In this document: positions 18,309 through 27,519 of the stretch, one piece after another | How the letters are laid out: each line of letters opens with the position of its first letter | Numbering within the stretch: position 1 is the stretch's first letter | NCBI RefSeq assembly: GCF_018614975.1 | Contig: NZ_JAGGNR010000012.1 | Span: forward strand, 310,001-374,000 | Direction of reading: 5' to 3' | DNA: 64,000 bases | Source: Paenibacillus polymyxa | GTDB taxonomy: Bacteria; Bacillota; Bacilli; Paenibacillales; Paenibacillaceae | Notes under the pieces: model-generated | What the model was told of the DNA's origin: nothing | Database searches by the model: none | What the model saw: only the letters and a program-made list of their open reading frames with translations | Position numbers and translations under genes: made by a program

Positions 18309-18401
18309 AACAGGTCCCCCGCTGCTTGGTGTTTTATTCATCTTCCGTTATTGTATCTTATGTGTAATTCCCTATAATGTTCGGCCTATTAATCTACGTA
18401 C

Positions 18402-18580
18402 GTTGAACTAAAGAATATTTACACCTACCACTCCGATGACAGAACAACCTTCCGATCGCTGTTATACTCAGATTTTCTGATTCCCTTTCTCAAAGGTAAA
18501 AATCGGAGTATAAAGGCGAACGCTTCGCTTCTCCAGCTTATTTCTGTCCTCTACGTTCTTGTGTAAATGTATAGTTCAAC
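18402..18580. repeat. 179-bp element with terminal inverted repeats (MITE-like)
   Basis: The ends GTTGAACTA...ATTTACAC (18402-18424) and GTGTAAAT...TAGTTCAAC (18561-18580) are inverted copies differing by a 3-base indel. Inside, TTATACTC-GATTTT-like arms (about 18462-18476 and 18494-18510) form a second strong stem. No coding frame fits. This is the build of a small non-autonomous mobile element or a repeated palindromic unit; copy number elsewhere cannot be seen here. Confidence 0.6.
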
Positions 18581-18596
18581 TGATATAGTTGTGGTA

Positions 18597-18641
18597 ATGG
18601 ACAAGAGACCTCCCTATATAGTCAGGAGGTCTCTTGTCCAT
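18597..18641. terminator. 17-bp perfect hairpin after the M42 peptidase gene
   Basis: ATGGACAAGAGACCTCC (18597-18613) pairs with GGAGGTCTCTTGTCCAT (18625-18641) with an 11-base loop. It lies 20 bases past the peptidase stop. Neither side has a proper T-run, so it may be a 3' end stabiliser as much as a terminator. Confidence 0.6.
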
Positions 18642-18660
18642 TTGAAAATCAAGTCAACTT

Positions 18661-19734
18661 TTACGCGTTATTAATTATGGTATTCATCGTTGTCCGATCA
18701 AGACCTTTGACAAGCTTCACAATCAGTTCCTTGGCCGCCTCGTAGTCATCCGTATGAATGATGGAAGAAGAGGTGTGGATATAACGGGCACAGATACCAA
18801 TCACCGTTGATGGTACACCAATGCCACTCAGGTGAACTTGACCTGCATCCGTACCACCTGGCGAGATGAAATACTGCATTTTGATCTGATTGGATGAAGC
18901 TGTATCTTGAACATATTCCACCATTCCGCGATGGGTGAACATACCCGGGTCAAAAATACGAAGCAATGCACCTTCTCCGATATGTCCAAATGACTGTTTG
19001 TCACCTGTCATATCATTCGCCGCGCTACAGTCGAGTGCAAAGAAGATATCAGGCTGAATCAGATTGGCCGCCGTACGTGCACCGCGAAGCCCCAGTTCTT
19101 CCTGAACTGTTGCACCAGCGTAAAGCGTGTTAGGCAGTTTTTCCTTGTGCAGCGCTTCAACCAGTTCAAGTGCAAGTCCAACGCCGTAACGATTATCCCA
19201 CGCTTTGGCCATGATTTTTTTCGGGTTCGCCATAGGTGTGAATTCACAGATTGGCACGATCTGCATCCCTGGATGAATGCCCCAGGATTCTGCTTCTGCA
19301 CGGTTGTCTGCTCCAATATCGAGATACATGGAATTCAGATCAACAGGTTTGTTCCGCTGGGATTCGTCCAGCAAGTGTGTAGGTGTAGAACCTACAACTC
19401 CGGTAATCCGACGATCAGGTGTGATGATCTCCAGTCGCTGAGACAGTACAGCCTGACTCCACCATCCACCCAGTGGACGGAATTTGATCATACCTGTTTC
19501 CGTAATGCCTGTAGTCATGAAACCAACTTCATCAAAGTGTCCGGCTACCATAACTTTAGGACCGGATTCCTCCCCGCGTAATACACCAAATAGACTCCCC
19601 AGGCGATCCTGGACGAACTCATCGGTATAAGCGGAAAGCTTATCTTTCATCCAGCCGCGAAGCTCACGTTCAAAACCGGATGCCGAAGGAAATTCCGTCA
19701 ACGTACGAAACATATCCATCGTTTTTTCATTCAT
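18661..19734 (-). CDS. M42 family metallo-aminopeptidase
   Basis: 357 residues, the usual length. Metal ligands of the M42/M28 clan are visible: AGHFDE, AWDNRYG, VQEELGLRGA (catalytic Glu pair), FALDCS, and RYIHTSSSIIHTDD near the end. These enzymes form large tetrahedral particles that trim peptides in the cytosol; glutamyl aminopeptidase (YsdC/PepA-like) is the likely subgroup. Ribosome site GAGGAG lies upstream. Monocistronic by context. Confidence 0.92.
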   Translation of the reverse strand: MNEKTMDMFRTLTEFPSASGFERELRGWMKDKLSAYTDEFVQDRLGSLFGVLRGEESGPKVMVAGHFDEVGFMTTGITETGMIKFRPLGGWWSQAVLSQRLEIITPDRRITGVVGSTPTHLLDESQRNKPVDLNSMYLDIGADNRAEAESWGIHPGMQIVPICEFTPMANPKKIMAKAWDNRYGVGLALELVEALHKEKLPNTLYAGATVQEELGLRGARTAANLIQPDIFFALDCSAANDMTGDKQSFGHIGEGALLRIFDPGMFTHRGMVEYVQDTASSNQIKMQYFISPGGTDAGQVHLSGIGVPSTVIGICARYIHTSSSIIHTDDYEAAKELIVKLVKGLDRTTMNTIINNA

Positions 19735-20108
19735 GTGTCAACAACTCCTCTGTTGGTATGTAAATCAGGTCACAGTAGAACGGCTACCCGCCTGTTGTCC
19801 TTCAAATGTAGTTCAAAAAGTCTTTTATCTTTTTTGAACACGCACTCTAATATGCTGAGGACTTGTTATTTAACCACTGGTCACATTACAGTATGAACCT
19901 TGCGCAAGTGATTGTCCATGTTTATGTCACGTATTTAAGGCATGTTTTGGGCGCTTACCGTGTCCAAGTTTCATGATTCTATCCGCTGTAGTCGTAGTCC
20001 TGATGCCACTTCAATGAATATGAATATATGGAGGAGATGTCATCATTTTGTGATGTTCTTTATGTTCAATATTTTTTTGTCTGTCTACAGGAAGGAGCTA
20101 AATATCCA
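19735..20108. other. intergenic region of about 370 bases
   Basis: It holds the control region of the M42 gene, one GTTCAAAAAG hairpin (19811-19839), and the upstream region of a 27-codon membrane peptide. I see no other gene in it. Confidence 0.6.
19811..19839. repeat. GTTCAAAAAG hairpin repeat, copy 1
   Basis: GTTCAAAAAGTC ... CTTTTTTGAACAC. The same arms recur at 31095-31136 with a longer middle. Such hairpins are common repeats in Paenibacillus intergenic DNA as far as I recall; genome-wide copy number is not visible here. Confidence 0.5.
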
Positions 20109-20192
20109 ATGAAGCCTCCAGAAGAAGGCACGGAAAAAGTACTGTTTATCGTTCTTTTTATCTTGCTCGTGATTGTTCTTCTTTATTTATAG
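20109..20192 (+). CDS. 27-residue membrane peptide
   Basis: ATG 20109 to TAG 20190-20192. MKPPEEGTEKV is followed by a hydrophobic run of about 16 residues rich in Leu, Val, Ile and Phe, to the C-terminus. GAAGGAG lies 11 bases upstream. It stands just before the spoVA genes and could be a small spore membrane peptide; no family named. Confidence 0.5.
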   Translation: MKPPEEGTEKVLFIVLFILLVIVLLYL

Positions 20193-20310
20193 AACGTATC
20201 TAAAAGTCCTCAAATCCGGCGTATTCCCATCTTGCTTCCACAACATGATCTTGTTGGAAACATATGCTGTCTGTCGCCGGATACATAACCTTCCGATTAT
20301 TAACAAACAA

Positions 20311-20341
20311 TGAATACAGGATTACACACATTGGCATTCAG
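20311..20341 (+). promoter_or_regulatory. candidate sigma-G promoter of the spoVA operon
   Basis: TGAATA (20311-20316) matches the sigma-G/F -35 and CATTCAG (20335-20341) approximates the -10 (CATnnTA) at an 18-base spacing. It lies about 45 bases before spoVAC, whose homologues are made in the forespore under sigma-G. Confidence 0.42.
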
Positions 20342-20383
20342 CCGTAGCTTTGAACCATTTTCACATAGAGGAGGTCTTGTATC

Positions 20384-20887
20384 TTGCCAGCTCAATCTGC
20401 ATCCGGAAGCGAAAAAAAATCATCGTCCCTGTCCATGGATGAAAAGGAGTACAAAAAAGTTGCAAAAAAACATGAGCCGCCTCGTCCAATCCTGAAAAAT
20501 TGCCTCAAAGCATTTCTAGTTGGGGGTACCGTCTGTTTGATTGGACAGGCCATTCAAGAGGCTTTTATGGCCGGTTTCGACATGACATCGAAGGAAGCTT
20601 CCAGTCCTACGGTGGCGGTCATGATTCTCATATCAGTTATTCTAACGTGTCTCGGCGTTTACGATAAAATGGCTCAATGGGCAGGAGCGGGAACTGCTGT
20701 ACCGGTTACCGGATTTGCCAATTCCATGTGTTCTGCTGCACTGGAACATCGTGCTGAAGGACTGGTGCTAGGTGTAGGGGCCAATATGTTTAAACTTGCT
20801 GGTTCCGTTATCGTGTTTGGTGTCGTGGCAGCATTTGTCGTAGGAATCGTTTACGCCTTTTTGGGATTTGGAGGTGGGCACCTGTGA
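20384..20887 (+). CDS. spoVAC: stage V sporulation protein AC
   Basis: 167 residues. TTG start at 20384, with GAGGAGGT at 20368-20375 and 8-base spacing. Hydrophilic Lys/Glu-rich start, then about four membrane segments (NCLKAFLVGGTVCLIGQAIQEAF; GTAVPVTGFANSMCSAALEHRAEG). SpoVAC is part of the inner spore membrane channel that carries dipicolinic acid into the developing spore and releases it in germination. Its stop overlaps the GTG of spoVAD. Confidence 0.93.
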   Translation: MPAQSASGSEKKSSSLSMDEKEYKKVAKKHEPPRPILKNCLKAFLVGGTVCLIGQAIQEAFMAGFDMTSKEASSPTVAVMILISVILTCLGVYDKMAQWAGAGTAVPVTGFANSMCSAALEHRAEGLVLGVGANMFKLAGSVIVFGVVAAFVVGIVYAFLGFGGGHL

Positions 20888-21900
20888 AGCGATTGGGTCG
20901 CCAGACATGGCAGTTTGAAAATCGTCCGCGAATTATCGGTAAAGCTGCAGTTGTAGGACCAGAAGAAGGAGAGGGTCCACTGTCATCTGATTTCGATTAT
21001 GTCTATGACAACCTCGAGATCGGCGAGAAAACGTGGGAAAAGGGAGAACGCAAACTGCTCGAACAGGCCTCTCAACTGGCTTTGGTTAATGCAAATATCA
21101 CCAAGGAAGAGCTTCAATTTTTTGTGGGTGGAGATCTGATGAACCAGATTATCAGCAGTTCCTTTTCAGCGCGAAAACTGGGTGTGCCTTACCTGGGTGT
21201 CTTTGGTGCCTGCTCTACTTCCATGGAAACGTTAGCGCTAGCGTCCATGATTGTTGACTCCGGAGCTGGCGATTATGTACTTGCAGGAACGGTTAGCCAC
21301 AATTGTACGGTTGAGAAACAATTTCGGTATCCGACGGAATATGGCTCCCAAAAGCCGCCTTATGCGCAATATACCGTCACTGGATCAGGGTGTGGTGTGG
21401 TCTCCCGTACTGGTGATGGTCCCGTTGTTACCAAAGCCACTATTGGACGCATTATGGATTTGGGCATTAAAGATCCCTTTAATATGGGTTCAGCCATGGC
21501 GCCAGCAGCAGCCGACACTATAATCTCTCATTTCAGGGATACGGGATTGGAACCCGGCTATTATGATCTCATTGTGACCGGGGATCTGGCTTCCGTCGGT
21601 CTGCCCATTACGAAAGAACTTTTGCAAAAAGAAGGCATTCCCATGGATCAGACGGTTTTTAATGACTGCGGCCTGATGATCTATGATCGGGAGAAACAGC
21701 CTTATGTGGTTGCCGGGGGAAGCGGCTGCGGATGTTCTGCCACCGTCACCTATGGTCACATTTTGAACCGAATGCAGAAGGGTGATCTTAAGCGTGTGCT
21801 TGTCGTTGCTACCGGGGCACTGTTGTCTCCGATTTCGTACCAGCAGGGTGAAAGTATTCCCTGTATTGCACATGCCGTAGCTATAGAAATGGAGGGATAA
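20884..21900 (+). CDS. spoVAD: stage V sporulation protein AD
   Basis: 338 residues with a thiolase/ketosynthase-like fold: FGACSTSMETLALAS, GTVSHNCTVEKQFRYPTEYG, GSGCGCSATVTYGH. SpoVAD is the soluble dipicolinic-acid-binding component on the membrane channel. GTG start overlaps the spoVAC stop by 4 bases, so the two are coupled. Confidence 0.94.
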   Translation: MKRLGRQTWQFENRPRIIGKAAVVGPEEGEGPLSSDFDYVYDNLEIGEKTWEKGERKLLEQASQLALVNANITKEELQFFVGGDLMNQIISSSFSARKLGVPYLGVFGACSTSMETLALASMIVDSGAGDYVLAGTVSHNCTVEKQFRYPTEYGSQKPPYAQYTVTGSGCGVVSRTGDGPVVTKATIGRIMDLGIKDPFNMGSAMAPAAADTIISHFRDTGLEPGYYDLIVTGDLASVGLPITKELLQKEGIPMDQTVFNDCGLMIYDREKQPYVVAGGSGCGCSATVTYGHILNRMQKGDLKRVLVVATGALLSPISYQQGESIPCIAHAVAIEMEG

Positions 21901-21905
21901 AGGTA

Positions 21906-22256
21906 ATGCAATTCTTGTGGGCATTTATCGTTGGCGGTTTGATATGTGTTGTAGGACAGCTTCTAATGGATGGTATCAAACTGACACCGGCACATACCAT
22001 GAGTACACTTGTTGTGACAGGTGCGCTTGCGGATGCATTTGGCGTGTATGACCCCTTGGTTAAATTTGCAGGTGCGGGTGCTACCATCCCCATCACAAGT
22101 TTCGGTAATTCCTTGGTGCACGGGGCATTGACAGAGCTGGAAAAAGAGGGATGGCTGGGTGTGATTACAGGGATTTTTGACCTGACTGCGGCGGGGATTT
22201 CGTCAGCGATCATCTTTTCTTTTCTCGCGGCATTAGTCGTTAGACCCAAAGGCTAA
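21906..22256 (+). CDS. spoVAE: stage V sporulation protein AE (SpoVAEb)
   Basis: 116 residues, four membrane segments, closely similar in plan to SpoVAC (FLWAFIVGGLICVVGQLLMDG; GAGATIPITSFGNSLVHGAL). Third gene of the short spoVAC-AD-AEb operon found in many Bacillales. GGAGGGATAAAGG upstream. A terminator follows. Confidence 0.93.
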   Translation: MQFLWAFIVGGLICVVGQLLMDGIKLTPAHTMSTLVVTGALADAFGVYDPLVKFAGAGATIPITSFGNSLVHGALTELEKEGWLGVITGIFDLTAAGISSAIIFSFLAALVVRPKG

Positions 22257-22298
22257 CATAGAATGAGAAATCTACTTAAACATATTGCGATTCAGCAG

Positions 22299-22330
22299 AG
22301 GCTTCGGATAACTTCTATCCGGGCCTTTTT
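22299..22330 (+). terminator. terminator of the spoVA operon
   Basis: AGGCTTCGGATA (22299-22310) pairs with TATCCGGGCCT (22316-22326) over a 5-base loop, followed by TTTTT. Confidence 0.75.
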
Positions 22331-22463
22331 GTCGTATTCATGCGAGAACTGCGGTGAATCTGACGGGCTGGAAACAAATTGTGAGTTCCTTCGAGTGTAC
22401 TCGTGACTCTGGATCATGTACAATAAAAGGAAATCTGTATGCTTTTTTAGGAGGTTAGACCAC

Positions 22464-23420
22464 ATGCCTGTGCGCAAAGAGTCGATCCAAATCATATCCG
22501 CAGTTCGTTCAAATCTGGAATCCTGCATTATGGGGAAATCCTTTGAAATTCAACTTTTACTTACAGCTTTGCTTGCAGGCGGGCACGTTCTGATTGAAGA
22601 CGTACCAGGAACTGGCAAAACGCAATTAATCAAGGCATTATCGAAATCCATGCGTGGTGAGTACCGACGTATTCAATGTAATCCTGATATTTTACCTAGT
22701 GATATTACGGGCGTATCTGTGTTCCATCCGAAGGATGAGCGTTTTTATTTCCGGCCAGGTCCTGTTATGACCAACATTTTGCTAGCTGATGAGATTAACC
22801 GGGCCACAACAAAAACCCAATCGGCTCTGCTCGAAGTGATGGAGGAGCGCAGCGTAACCGTTGATGGTGATACGTATGATCTGCCACATCCATTCATGCT
22901 CTGTGCAACTCAGAATCCAATTGATTTTGAAGGTACGTATACATTGCCGGAAGCACAACTCGACCGGTTTATGTTGAAAATAAGTCTTGGTTATCCCGAT
23001 AAGGAAATTGAGAAAATCCTACTGAAACAGCATCAGCTCGGTCAGCCTGTAGATCGTCTTGAATCCGTGACTCATATGGACCAGATCTCGGCAATCCAGC
23101 AGGAGATTAAAGAGGTCTTTATCGGTGATCCGGTCATGGACTATCTGCTGGATGTTGTTCGTCAAACCCGCTCCCACCCATCTGTATTGCTGGGTGCCAG
23201 CCCACGGGCAGCCATATCGTTCATGATGGCCGTAAAAGCCTTTGCTTTCTTGCAGGAACGTGATTATGTGCTTCCGGATGATGTGAAAACGATGGCCCCT
23301 TATGTGATCTCTCATCGTATTGTGCTTCGTCCCGAATCGAGACTGGACAGTATGAGTTCCGAGGCCGTTTTGAATGCCGTACTCCAGCAAGTACGCGTGC
23401 CCGTCTCCATGGGGCAATAG
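22464..23420 (+). CDS. MoxR-type AAA+ ATPase
   Basis: 318 residues from ATG 22464, with GGAGG 9 bases upstream. Walker A VPGTGKT (Lys about 52), Walker B LLADEINRA, sensor region CATQNPIDFEGTYTLPEAQLDRF. MoxR ATPases act as chaperones for partner proteins encoded beside them. Here it is followed by DUF58 and transglutaminase genes, the standard three-gene set. The frame extends to 22416 but without a ribosome site. Confidence 0.93.
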   Translation: MPVRKESIQIISAVRSNLESCIMGKSFEIQLLLTALLAGGHVLIEDVPGTGKTQLIKALSKSMRGEYRRIQCNPDILPSDITGVSVFHPKDERFYFRPGPVMTNILLADEINRATTKTQSALLEVMEERSVTVDGDTYDLPHPFMLCATQNPIDFEGTYTLPEAQLDRFMLKISLGYPDKEIEKILLKQHQLGQPVDRLESVTHMDQISAIQQEIKEVFIGDPVMDYLLDVVRQTRSHPSVLLGASPRAAISFMMAVKAFAFLQERDYVLPDDVKTMAPYVISHRIVLRPESRLDSMSSEAVLNAVLQQVRVPVSMGQ

Positions 23421-23423
23421 TTC

Positions 23424-24671
23424 ATGAAGCCGCTTTTGAGAACAGTCAATAGAGGGTTACGCCACCCACGCGTATGGAGCATCGCAATGGTGTGGATGTG
23501 CTGTCTGGCTTATGTTTTGTTTCAGGGCGGGAAGACATCCCTTATGCTGCTGTCGATGGTGACCCTGCTCTGTGTGTATCTTGCCATTGCTGGATTTAGC
23601 GGGGTAAGGCGTGCTCAAGGAGTTCGTAGGTTATCTTCTGGTCCAGACCACGAAGAGTTGCTGCATGCGGGTGACCAGGTTCAAGTACAGCTGAGTCTGA
23701 CAATTCCGGGATTCCTTCCGCTTCCCTATGTTGTTGTGCGTGAAATGCTGCATCGGCATAATGGAGAGTCGTGGTCGTTCAAGGAAAGTTTGATTCCCAA
23801 TATGCGAGGTAATGGCGAGTTGTCTTTTCAGACACCGCCACTTGAGCGGGGGAAGTATGTTTTTTCAGAAACGGAATGTGCCAGCGAGGACATATTTGGA
23901 CTGATTGAACATCGAGGAACATTTAAGGCCAAAGGTGAGTTTCGCGTACTGCCAAGAACGGTATTTATTCCATATTGGCAGCTCTACGACCGCAAATCAC
24001 GGTTATCCGGTCCTCAGACGGCGTTAACCCGTTCACGTAGAGAGACCACTCAGATCAATGGTGTACGTGACTACGTATACGGAGATCGACTTTCCCGCAT
24101 TCATTGGAATGCAACGGCAAAGACAGGGAACTGGAAATCCAAGGAGTTTGAACATGAGTCTGTGCCCAAAACCATTCTGGTTCTGGATGCGCTGGCATCA
24201 AGTTACGAACATGGGGATGCATTCGAAATTGCCGTTTCCACGGCTGCCTCTCTGCTGGAGTATGGTGTCAGAGAACGAATGGGGATGGGGTTGTTGACAT
24301 TGTCAGACCAGACATCCTTCATGGCCCCCAGTGAAAGTCTGATGGAACGACAGAAGATGATGCATCATCTGGTGGATATTCAATATAACGGTCAGGATAC
24401 CCATCTGTTGCCCGGCGTGGAAAGAATCGCACGTCAACTGCCTCAGGGAGCTTACTTTGTCGTGATTTCTCCCCAGAAGGATGAACAAATAATGGAACTG
24501 TTGCGCTGGGCCGATACGCGGGGCATGACTCCATGTCATATTCTGATCGATACCAGTGAATCCCGCCGGAGTGCCGAGTGGAATGCCATGTTGCGTGGAA
24601 GAGGCACGAGGTCATTCACTGTTTCTCACTTGCAGGAGCTTCCAACGGTGATGGGGGGAGGTTCTGTATGA
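23424..24671 (+). CDS. DUF58 domain protein
   Basis: 415 residues. Two membrane helices near residues 18-55, then the DUF58 core with VRDYVYGDRLSRIHWNATAKTG and a von Willebrand A-like C-terminal half (ILVLDALAS). Function of this family is not settled; it is a constant partner of MoxR ATPases. 3 bases separate it from moxR and its stop overlaps the next gene's ATG. Confidence 0.9.
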   Translation: MKPLLRTVNRGLRHPRVWSIAMVWMCCLAYVLFQGGKTSLMLLSMVTLLCVYLAIAGFSGVRRAQGVRRLSSGPDHEELLHAGDQVQVQLSLTIPGFLPLPYVVVREMLHRHNGESWSFKESLIPNMRGNGELSFQTPPLERGKYVFSETECASEDIFGLIEHRGTFKAKGEFRVLPRTVFIPYWQLYDRKSRLSGPQTALTRSRRETTQINGVRDYVYGDRLSRIHWNATAKTGNWKSKEFEHESVPKTILVLDALASSYEHGDAFEIAVSTAASLLEYGVRERMGMGLLTLSDQTSFMAPSESLMERQKMMHHLVDIQYNGQDTHLLPGVERIARQLPQGAYFVVISPQKDEQIMELLRWADTRGMTPCHILIDTSESRRSAEWNAMLRGRGTRSFTVSHLQELPTVMGGGSV

Positions 24672-26881
24672 GTACAAAAGGAAATGAAAGTGTTACAGGT
24701 AAACGATCCTGGTATCATGCAGCGTCATTGCTCTGGATTTTCCTGATTGGAATGCAGTGGATTTCATTTACGCAGGAAACGTGGTACACGGAGACAACTT
24801 CTCTGGTGTTATGGACACTTGCAGCGGTCAGTGTGCTGGAGGTCATTCTGCCCTTCAAAACGATGTATCGCGCGATCATCAAGGCGGTCGTTGTTGGTTA
24901 CATTTTGCATAAAACGCTGATTGATTATACGGTCTACATCCCTTATGGCTCTTTAACGGACCGAGCGGAGCAATTCATATTACACATAACGCCGTACATC
25001 TGGTTCTCCCTGTGTGCATGGGTGATGCTTGAGGCTGCCCTTCGCCTTGTGACCACAACACGTCGCATTCTTGTTTTTCTGGGGATCAACATCATTTCGA
25101 TGGGGATTCTCGATTCTTTCACCCAGATTCCACTCTGGATTGAAATCGCGTGGGTGATGTTTGCGGGGATGGGATGGCTCGTATGTCAGCATTTCCGTAA
25201 CTATCAGTTACAGTATCCACAAGGTTGGAAACGAATTATCCGTTATCCTTATAAAGTCCTGGCCAATATTGCCATTATCTTTTCTTTGATTATTGTAGCC
25301 AGCGTCAATATGCCGGAAATTCCACCTACCTTGACGGACCCATACACAGCTTGGCGTAACTATACCGGAACTTCCACAAGTCAGGCTGGTAACGGAAACC
25401 TTGATATTCCGGCGGCTACCGAATCGGGATACAGCAGGGAAGACAATCAGCTTGGTGGAGGATTTAACTTCGACTATACCCCTGTTATGTCTGTAACCAC
25501 CAATGAGCGCAGTTACTGGCGCGGTGAGACACGTGCAGAGTATACAGGAACAGGCTGGGATGACCGTGGACGGAGTGCGACAGAGAATGTTGAAGCCGGA
25601 CAGCCTCTCGAGAACCAAGAATCCGGTAATGTGAATACCAAACAAGTGACTCAGAACGTAACGATGCTGAATGACAATGTCTATCCGATTCTCTTTGGTG
25701 CTTATTCGATCTCGGAAGTGAGCTCGATTAATGGTGAAGACAGAACGGAACGGATGTTATGGAATGCCGAACAGGCTGAACTGCATGTGGTGACAGACCG
25801 TCAGCAACCACAGTATCCCAAGACATATACTATCGTATCGGAAGCCCCTGTGATTGTGGAAGATGAGCTTCGTACGAAGTCATTTGAAGATCTGTATAAC
25901 AGTAATCCGGCAGATGATATGTACTTGCAGTTACCATCCCGTTTCCCTGACCGGGTTTCGGATCTGGCAGCCGAGATAACGGCATCTGCAAATACCCCGT
26001 ATGAAAAAGTGGCATTACTGCAAAACTATTTACAAACTAATTTTGAATACACGAACAATCCGGATTTATCTCGAAAAGTAAGCAGTGACTTTGTGGAAGG
26101 TTTCCTGTTCGATATTATGGAAGGCTACTGTGACTACTTCTCCACTGCGCTGGTGATGATGGCGCGCTCGGAGGGCATTCCTGCAAGATGGGTTAAAGGT
26201 TATGCGCCTGGACAACTGTCCCTGAATTCGGACATGCAGGCTCCACGTCAACCTGGCGCGGAGATTGAGACGACCTACACCGTTACCAATGCAGATGCAC
26301 ACTCCTGGGCAGAGGTCTACTTTGGTGAGTATGGCTGGATTCCTGTTGAAGCAACGCCGGGCTTTGATATGCCGCTGCTGACGGAACAGCCTGATGTACA
26401 ACCTGTAGATGAGCCAGAAGAAGAGCCAGAAGAGGAGCCGGTACAAGAGAAAGAGCAGACCCCTGCACCTGAGCAGAGATCGTCTGCCATCCCGACTTTT
26501 GTTATCTGGACTGCAGGAGCCATTATTGTATTGTGGGTAGCATATATGTTCTGGCGTAATCGTTTCTCCATGCGATTCTTCCTGCTTCGTCTACGGACAG
26601 GTGGACCGCTCACCCCTGAACAGAAGGTAGTGGCAGAGACCGAGCGTTGGATTCAGTATGTGAAACGCAAAGGGTTGACCCGGAGCGCAGACGAGACACT
26701 TCGTGAATCGGTAGCCCGCTGGAGCCAGGCAAAACCTGCTGCAGAAGCAACATTGTATGAGCTTCTCACGAAGTTTGAACAGACTCGTTACAGTCCGGCG
26801 TCCGTAACTGCCGACGACTGGAAGGGCGTCTATCAGACCGCCTTGAAGCTGCGGAAGGAACTGAAAGCGGAACGGGCATAG
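24668..26881 (+). CDS. membrane transglutaminase-like protein (TgpA type)
   Basis: 737 residues from ATG 24668, which overlaps the DUF58 stop (ATGA) and follows GGGGAGG. About six N-terminal helices up to residue 220, an extracytoplasmic transglutaminase core with EGYCDYFSTALVMMARSEG (Cys) and ADAHSWAEVYFGEYGW (His, then Asp/Glu), a Pro/Glu-rich linker near residues 575-600, one more helix and a DUF4129-like cytoplasmic tail. Probably cross-links or cleaves envelope proteins, with MoxR and DUF58 as partners. Confidence 0.9.
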   Translation: MSTKGNESVTGKRSWYHAASLLWIFLIGMQWISFTQETWYTETTSLVLWTLAAVSVLEVILPFKTMYRAIIKAVVVGYILHKTLIDYTVYIPYGSLTDRAEQFILHITPYIWFSLCAWVMLEAALRLVTTTRRILVFLGINIISMGILDSFTQIPLWIEIAWVMFAGMGWLVCQHFRNYQLQYPQGWKRIIRYPYKVLANIAIIFSLIIVASVNMPEIPPTLTDPYTAWRNYTGTSTSQAGNGNLDIPAATESGYSREDNQLGGGFNFDYTPVMSVTTNERSYWRGETRAEYTGTGWDDRGRSATENVEAGQPLENQESGNVNTKQVTQNVTMLNDNVYPILFGAYSISEVSSINGEDRTERMLWNAEQAELHVVTDRQQPQYPKTYTIVSEAPVIVEDELRTKSFEDLYNSNPADDMYLQLPSRFPDRVSDLAAEITASANTPYEKVALLQNYLQTNFEYTNNPDLSRKVSSDFVEGFLFDIMEGYCDYFSTALVMMARSEGIPARWVKGYAPGQLSLNSDMQAPRQPGAEIETTYTVTNADAHSWAEVYFGEYGWIPVEATPGFDMPLLTEQPDVQPVDEPEEEPEEEPVQEKEQTPAPEQRSSAIPTFVIWTAGAIIVLWVAYMFWRNRFSMRFFLLRLRTGGPLTPEQKVVAETERWIQYVKRKGLTRSADETLRESVARWSQAKPAAEATLYELLTKFEQTRYSPASVTADDWKGVYQTALKLRKELKAERA

Positions 26882-26901
26882 TTGTTGCCCGTCCCGTTTT
26901 T
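26868..26901 (+). terminator. terminator of the moxR operon
   Basis: CGGAACGGGCA (26868-26878) overlaps the stop codon region and pairs with TGCCCGTCCCG (26886-26896), with one mismatch, followed by TTTTT. Confidence 0.72.
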
Positions 26902-26991
26902 CCTTTTTTCCTATGCCATCAGGCGCTGTATGCATTTTCAGGAAAGACGGATTTGTGATATAGTGTGTCGTATGAAACTGAGGTGACTTCT

Positions 26992-27519
26992 TTGTTTAAA
27001 ATGTTAATGCCCAAGCTGCGTGTAGACACGGTTTTTGACATTAATCTGGAAGAGCTGTACGCTCAAGGCTACCGTGGAATTATAACTGATCTGGATAACA
27101 CACTCGTTGGAGCCAAAGCCCCTGACGCTACGCCCGAACTGATTGAATGGTTTGCACGTGTGAAAGAGGCCGGTTTCAAGCTGATGATTGTGTCCAATAA
27201 CAATTTGAATCGTGTATCCCTGTTTGCGACCCCGCTGGATATCCAGTTTGTGCATAGTGCACGCAAACCATCGAATGCACCGTTTCGTAGAGCAATGAAA
27301 ATGATGGAGTTATCTCCTGAAAAAACGATTGTAGTAGGCGATCAGATGCTTACAGATGTCTATGGAGGGAACCGAATGGGGCTATATACCGTTTTGGTAC
27401 TGCCAATCTCCATTGGGGACGAAGGTTTTATGACCCGCTTCAATCGACGCGTGGAACGGATTGCTCTAACGAGTTTACGCAGGAAAGGCTTATGGCTTGA
27501 GGAGGAAAAGAAGAAATGA
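26992..27519 (+). CDS. yqeG: YqeG family HAD-type phosphatase
   Basis: 175 residues from TTG 26992 (GAGGTGA at 26978-26984), close to the family length; a longer frame from 26965 runs through that site. HAD motifs: DLDNTLVG (motif I, nucleophile Asp), IVSNNN (II), and VVGDQMLTDVYGGNRMG (IV). First gene of the yqeG-yqeH-aroE-yhbY-nadD-yqeK-rsfS operon. Substrate unknown; the placement links it to ribosome assembly and growth. Confidence 0.9.
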   Translation: MFKMLMPKLRVDTVFDINLEELYAQGYRGIITDLDNTLVGAKAPDATPELIEWFARVKEAGFKLMIVSNNNLNRVSLFATPLDIQFVHSARKPSNAPFRRAMKMMELSPEKTIVVGDQMLTDVYGGNRMGLYTVLVLPISIGDEGFMTRFNRRVERIALTSLRRKGLWLEEEKKK

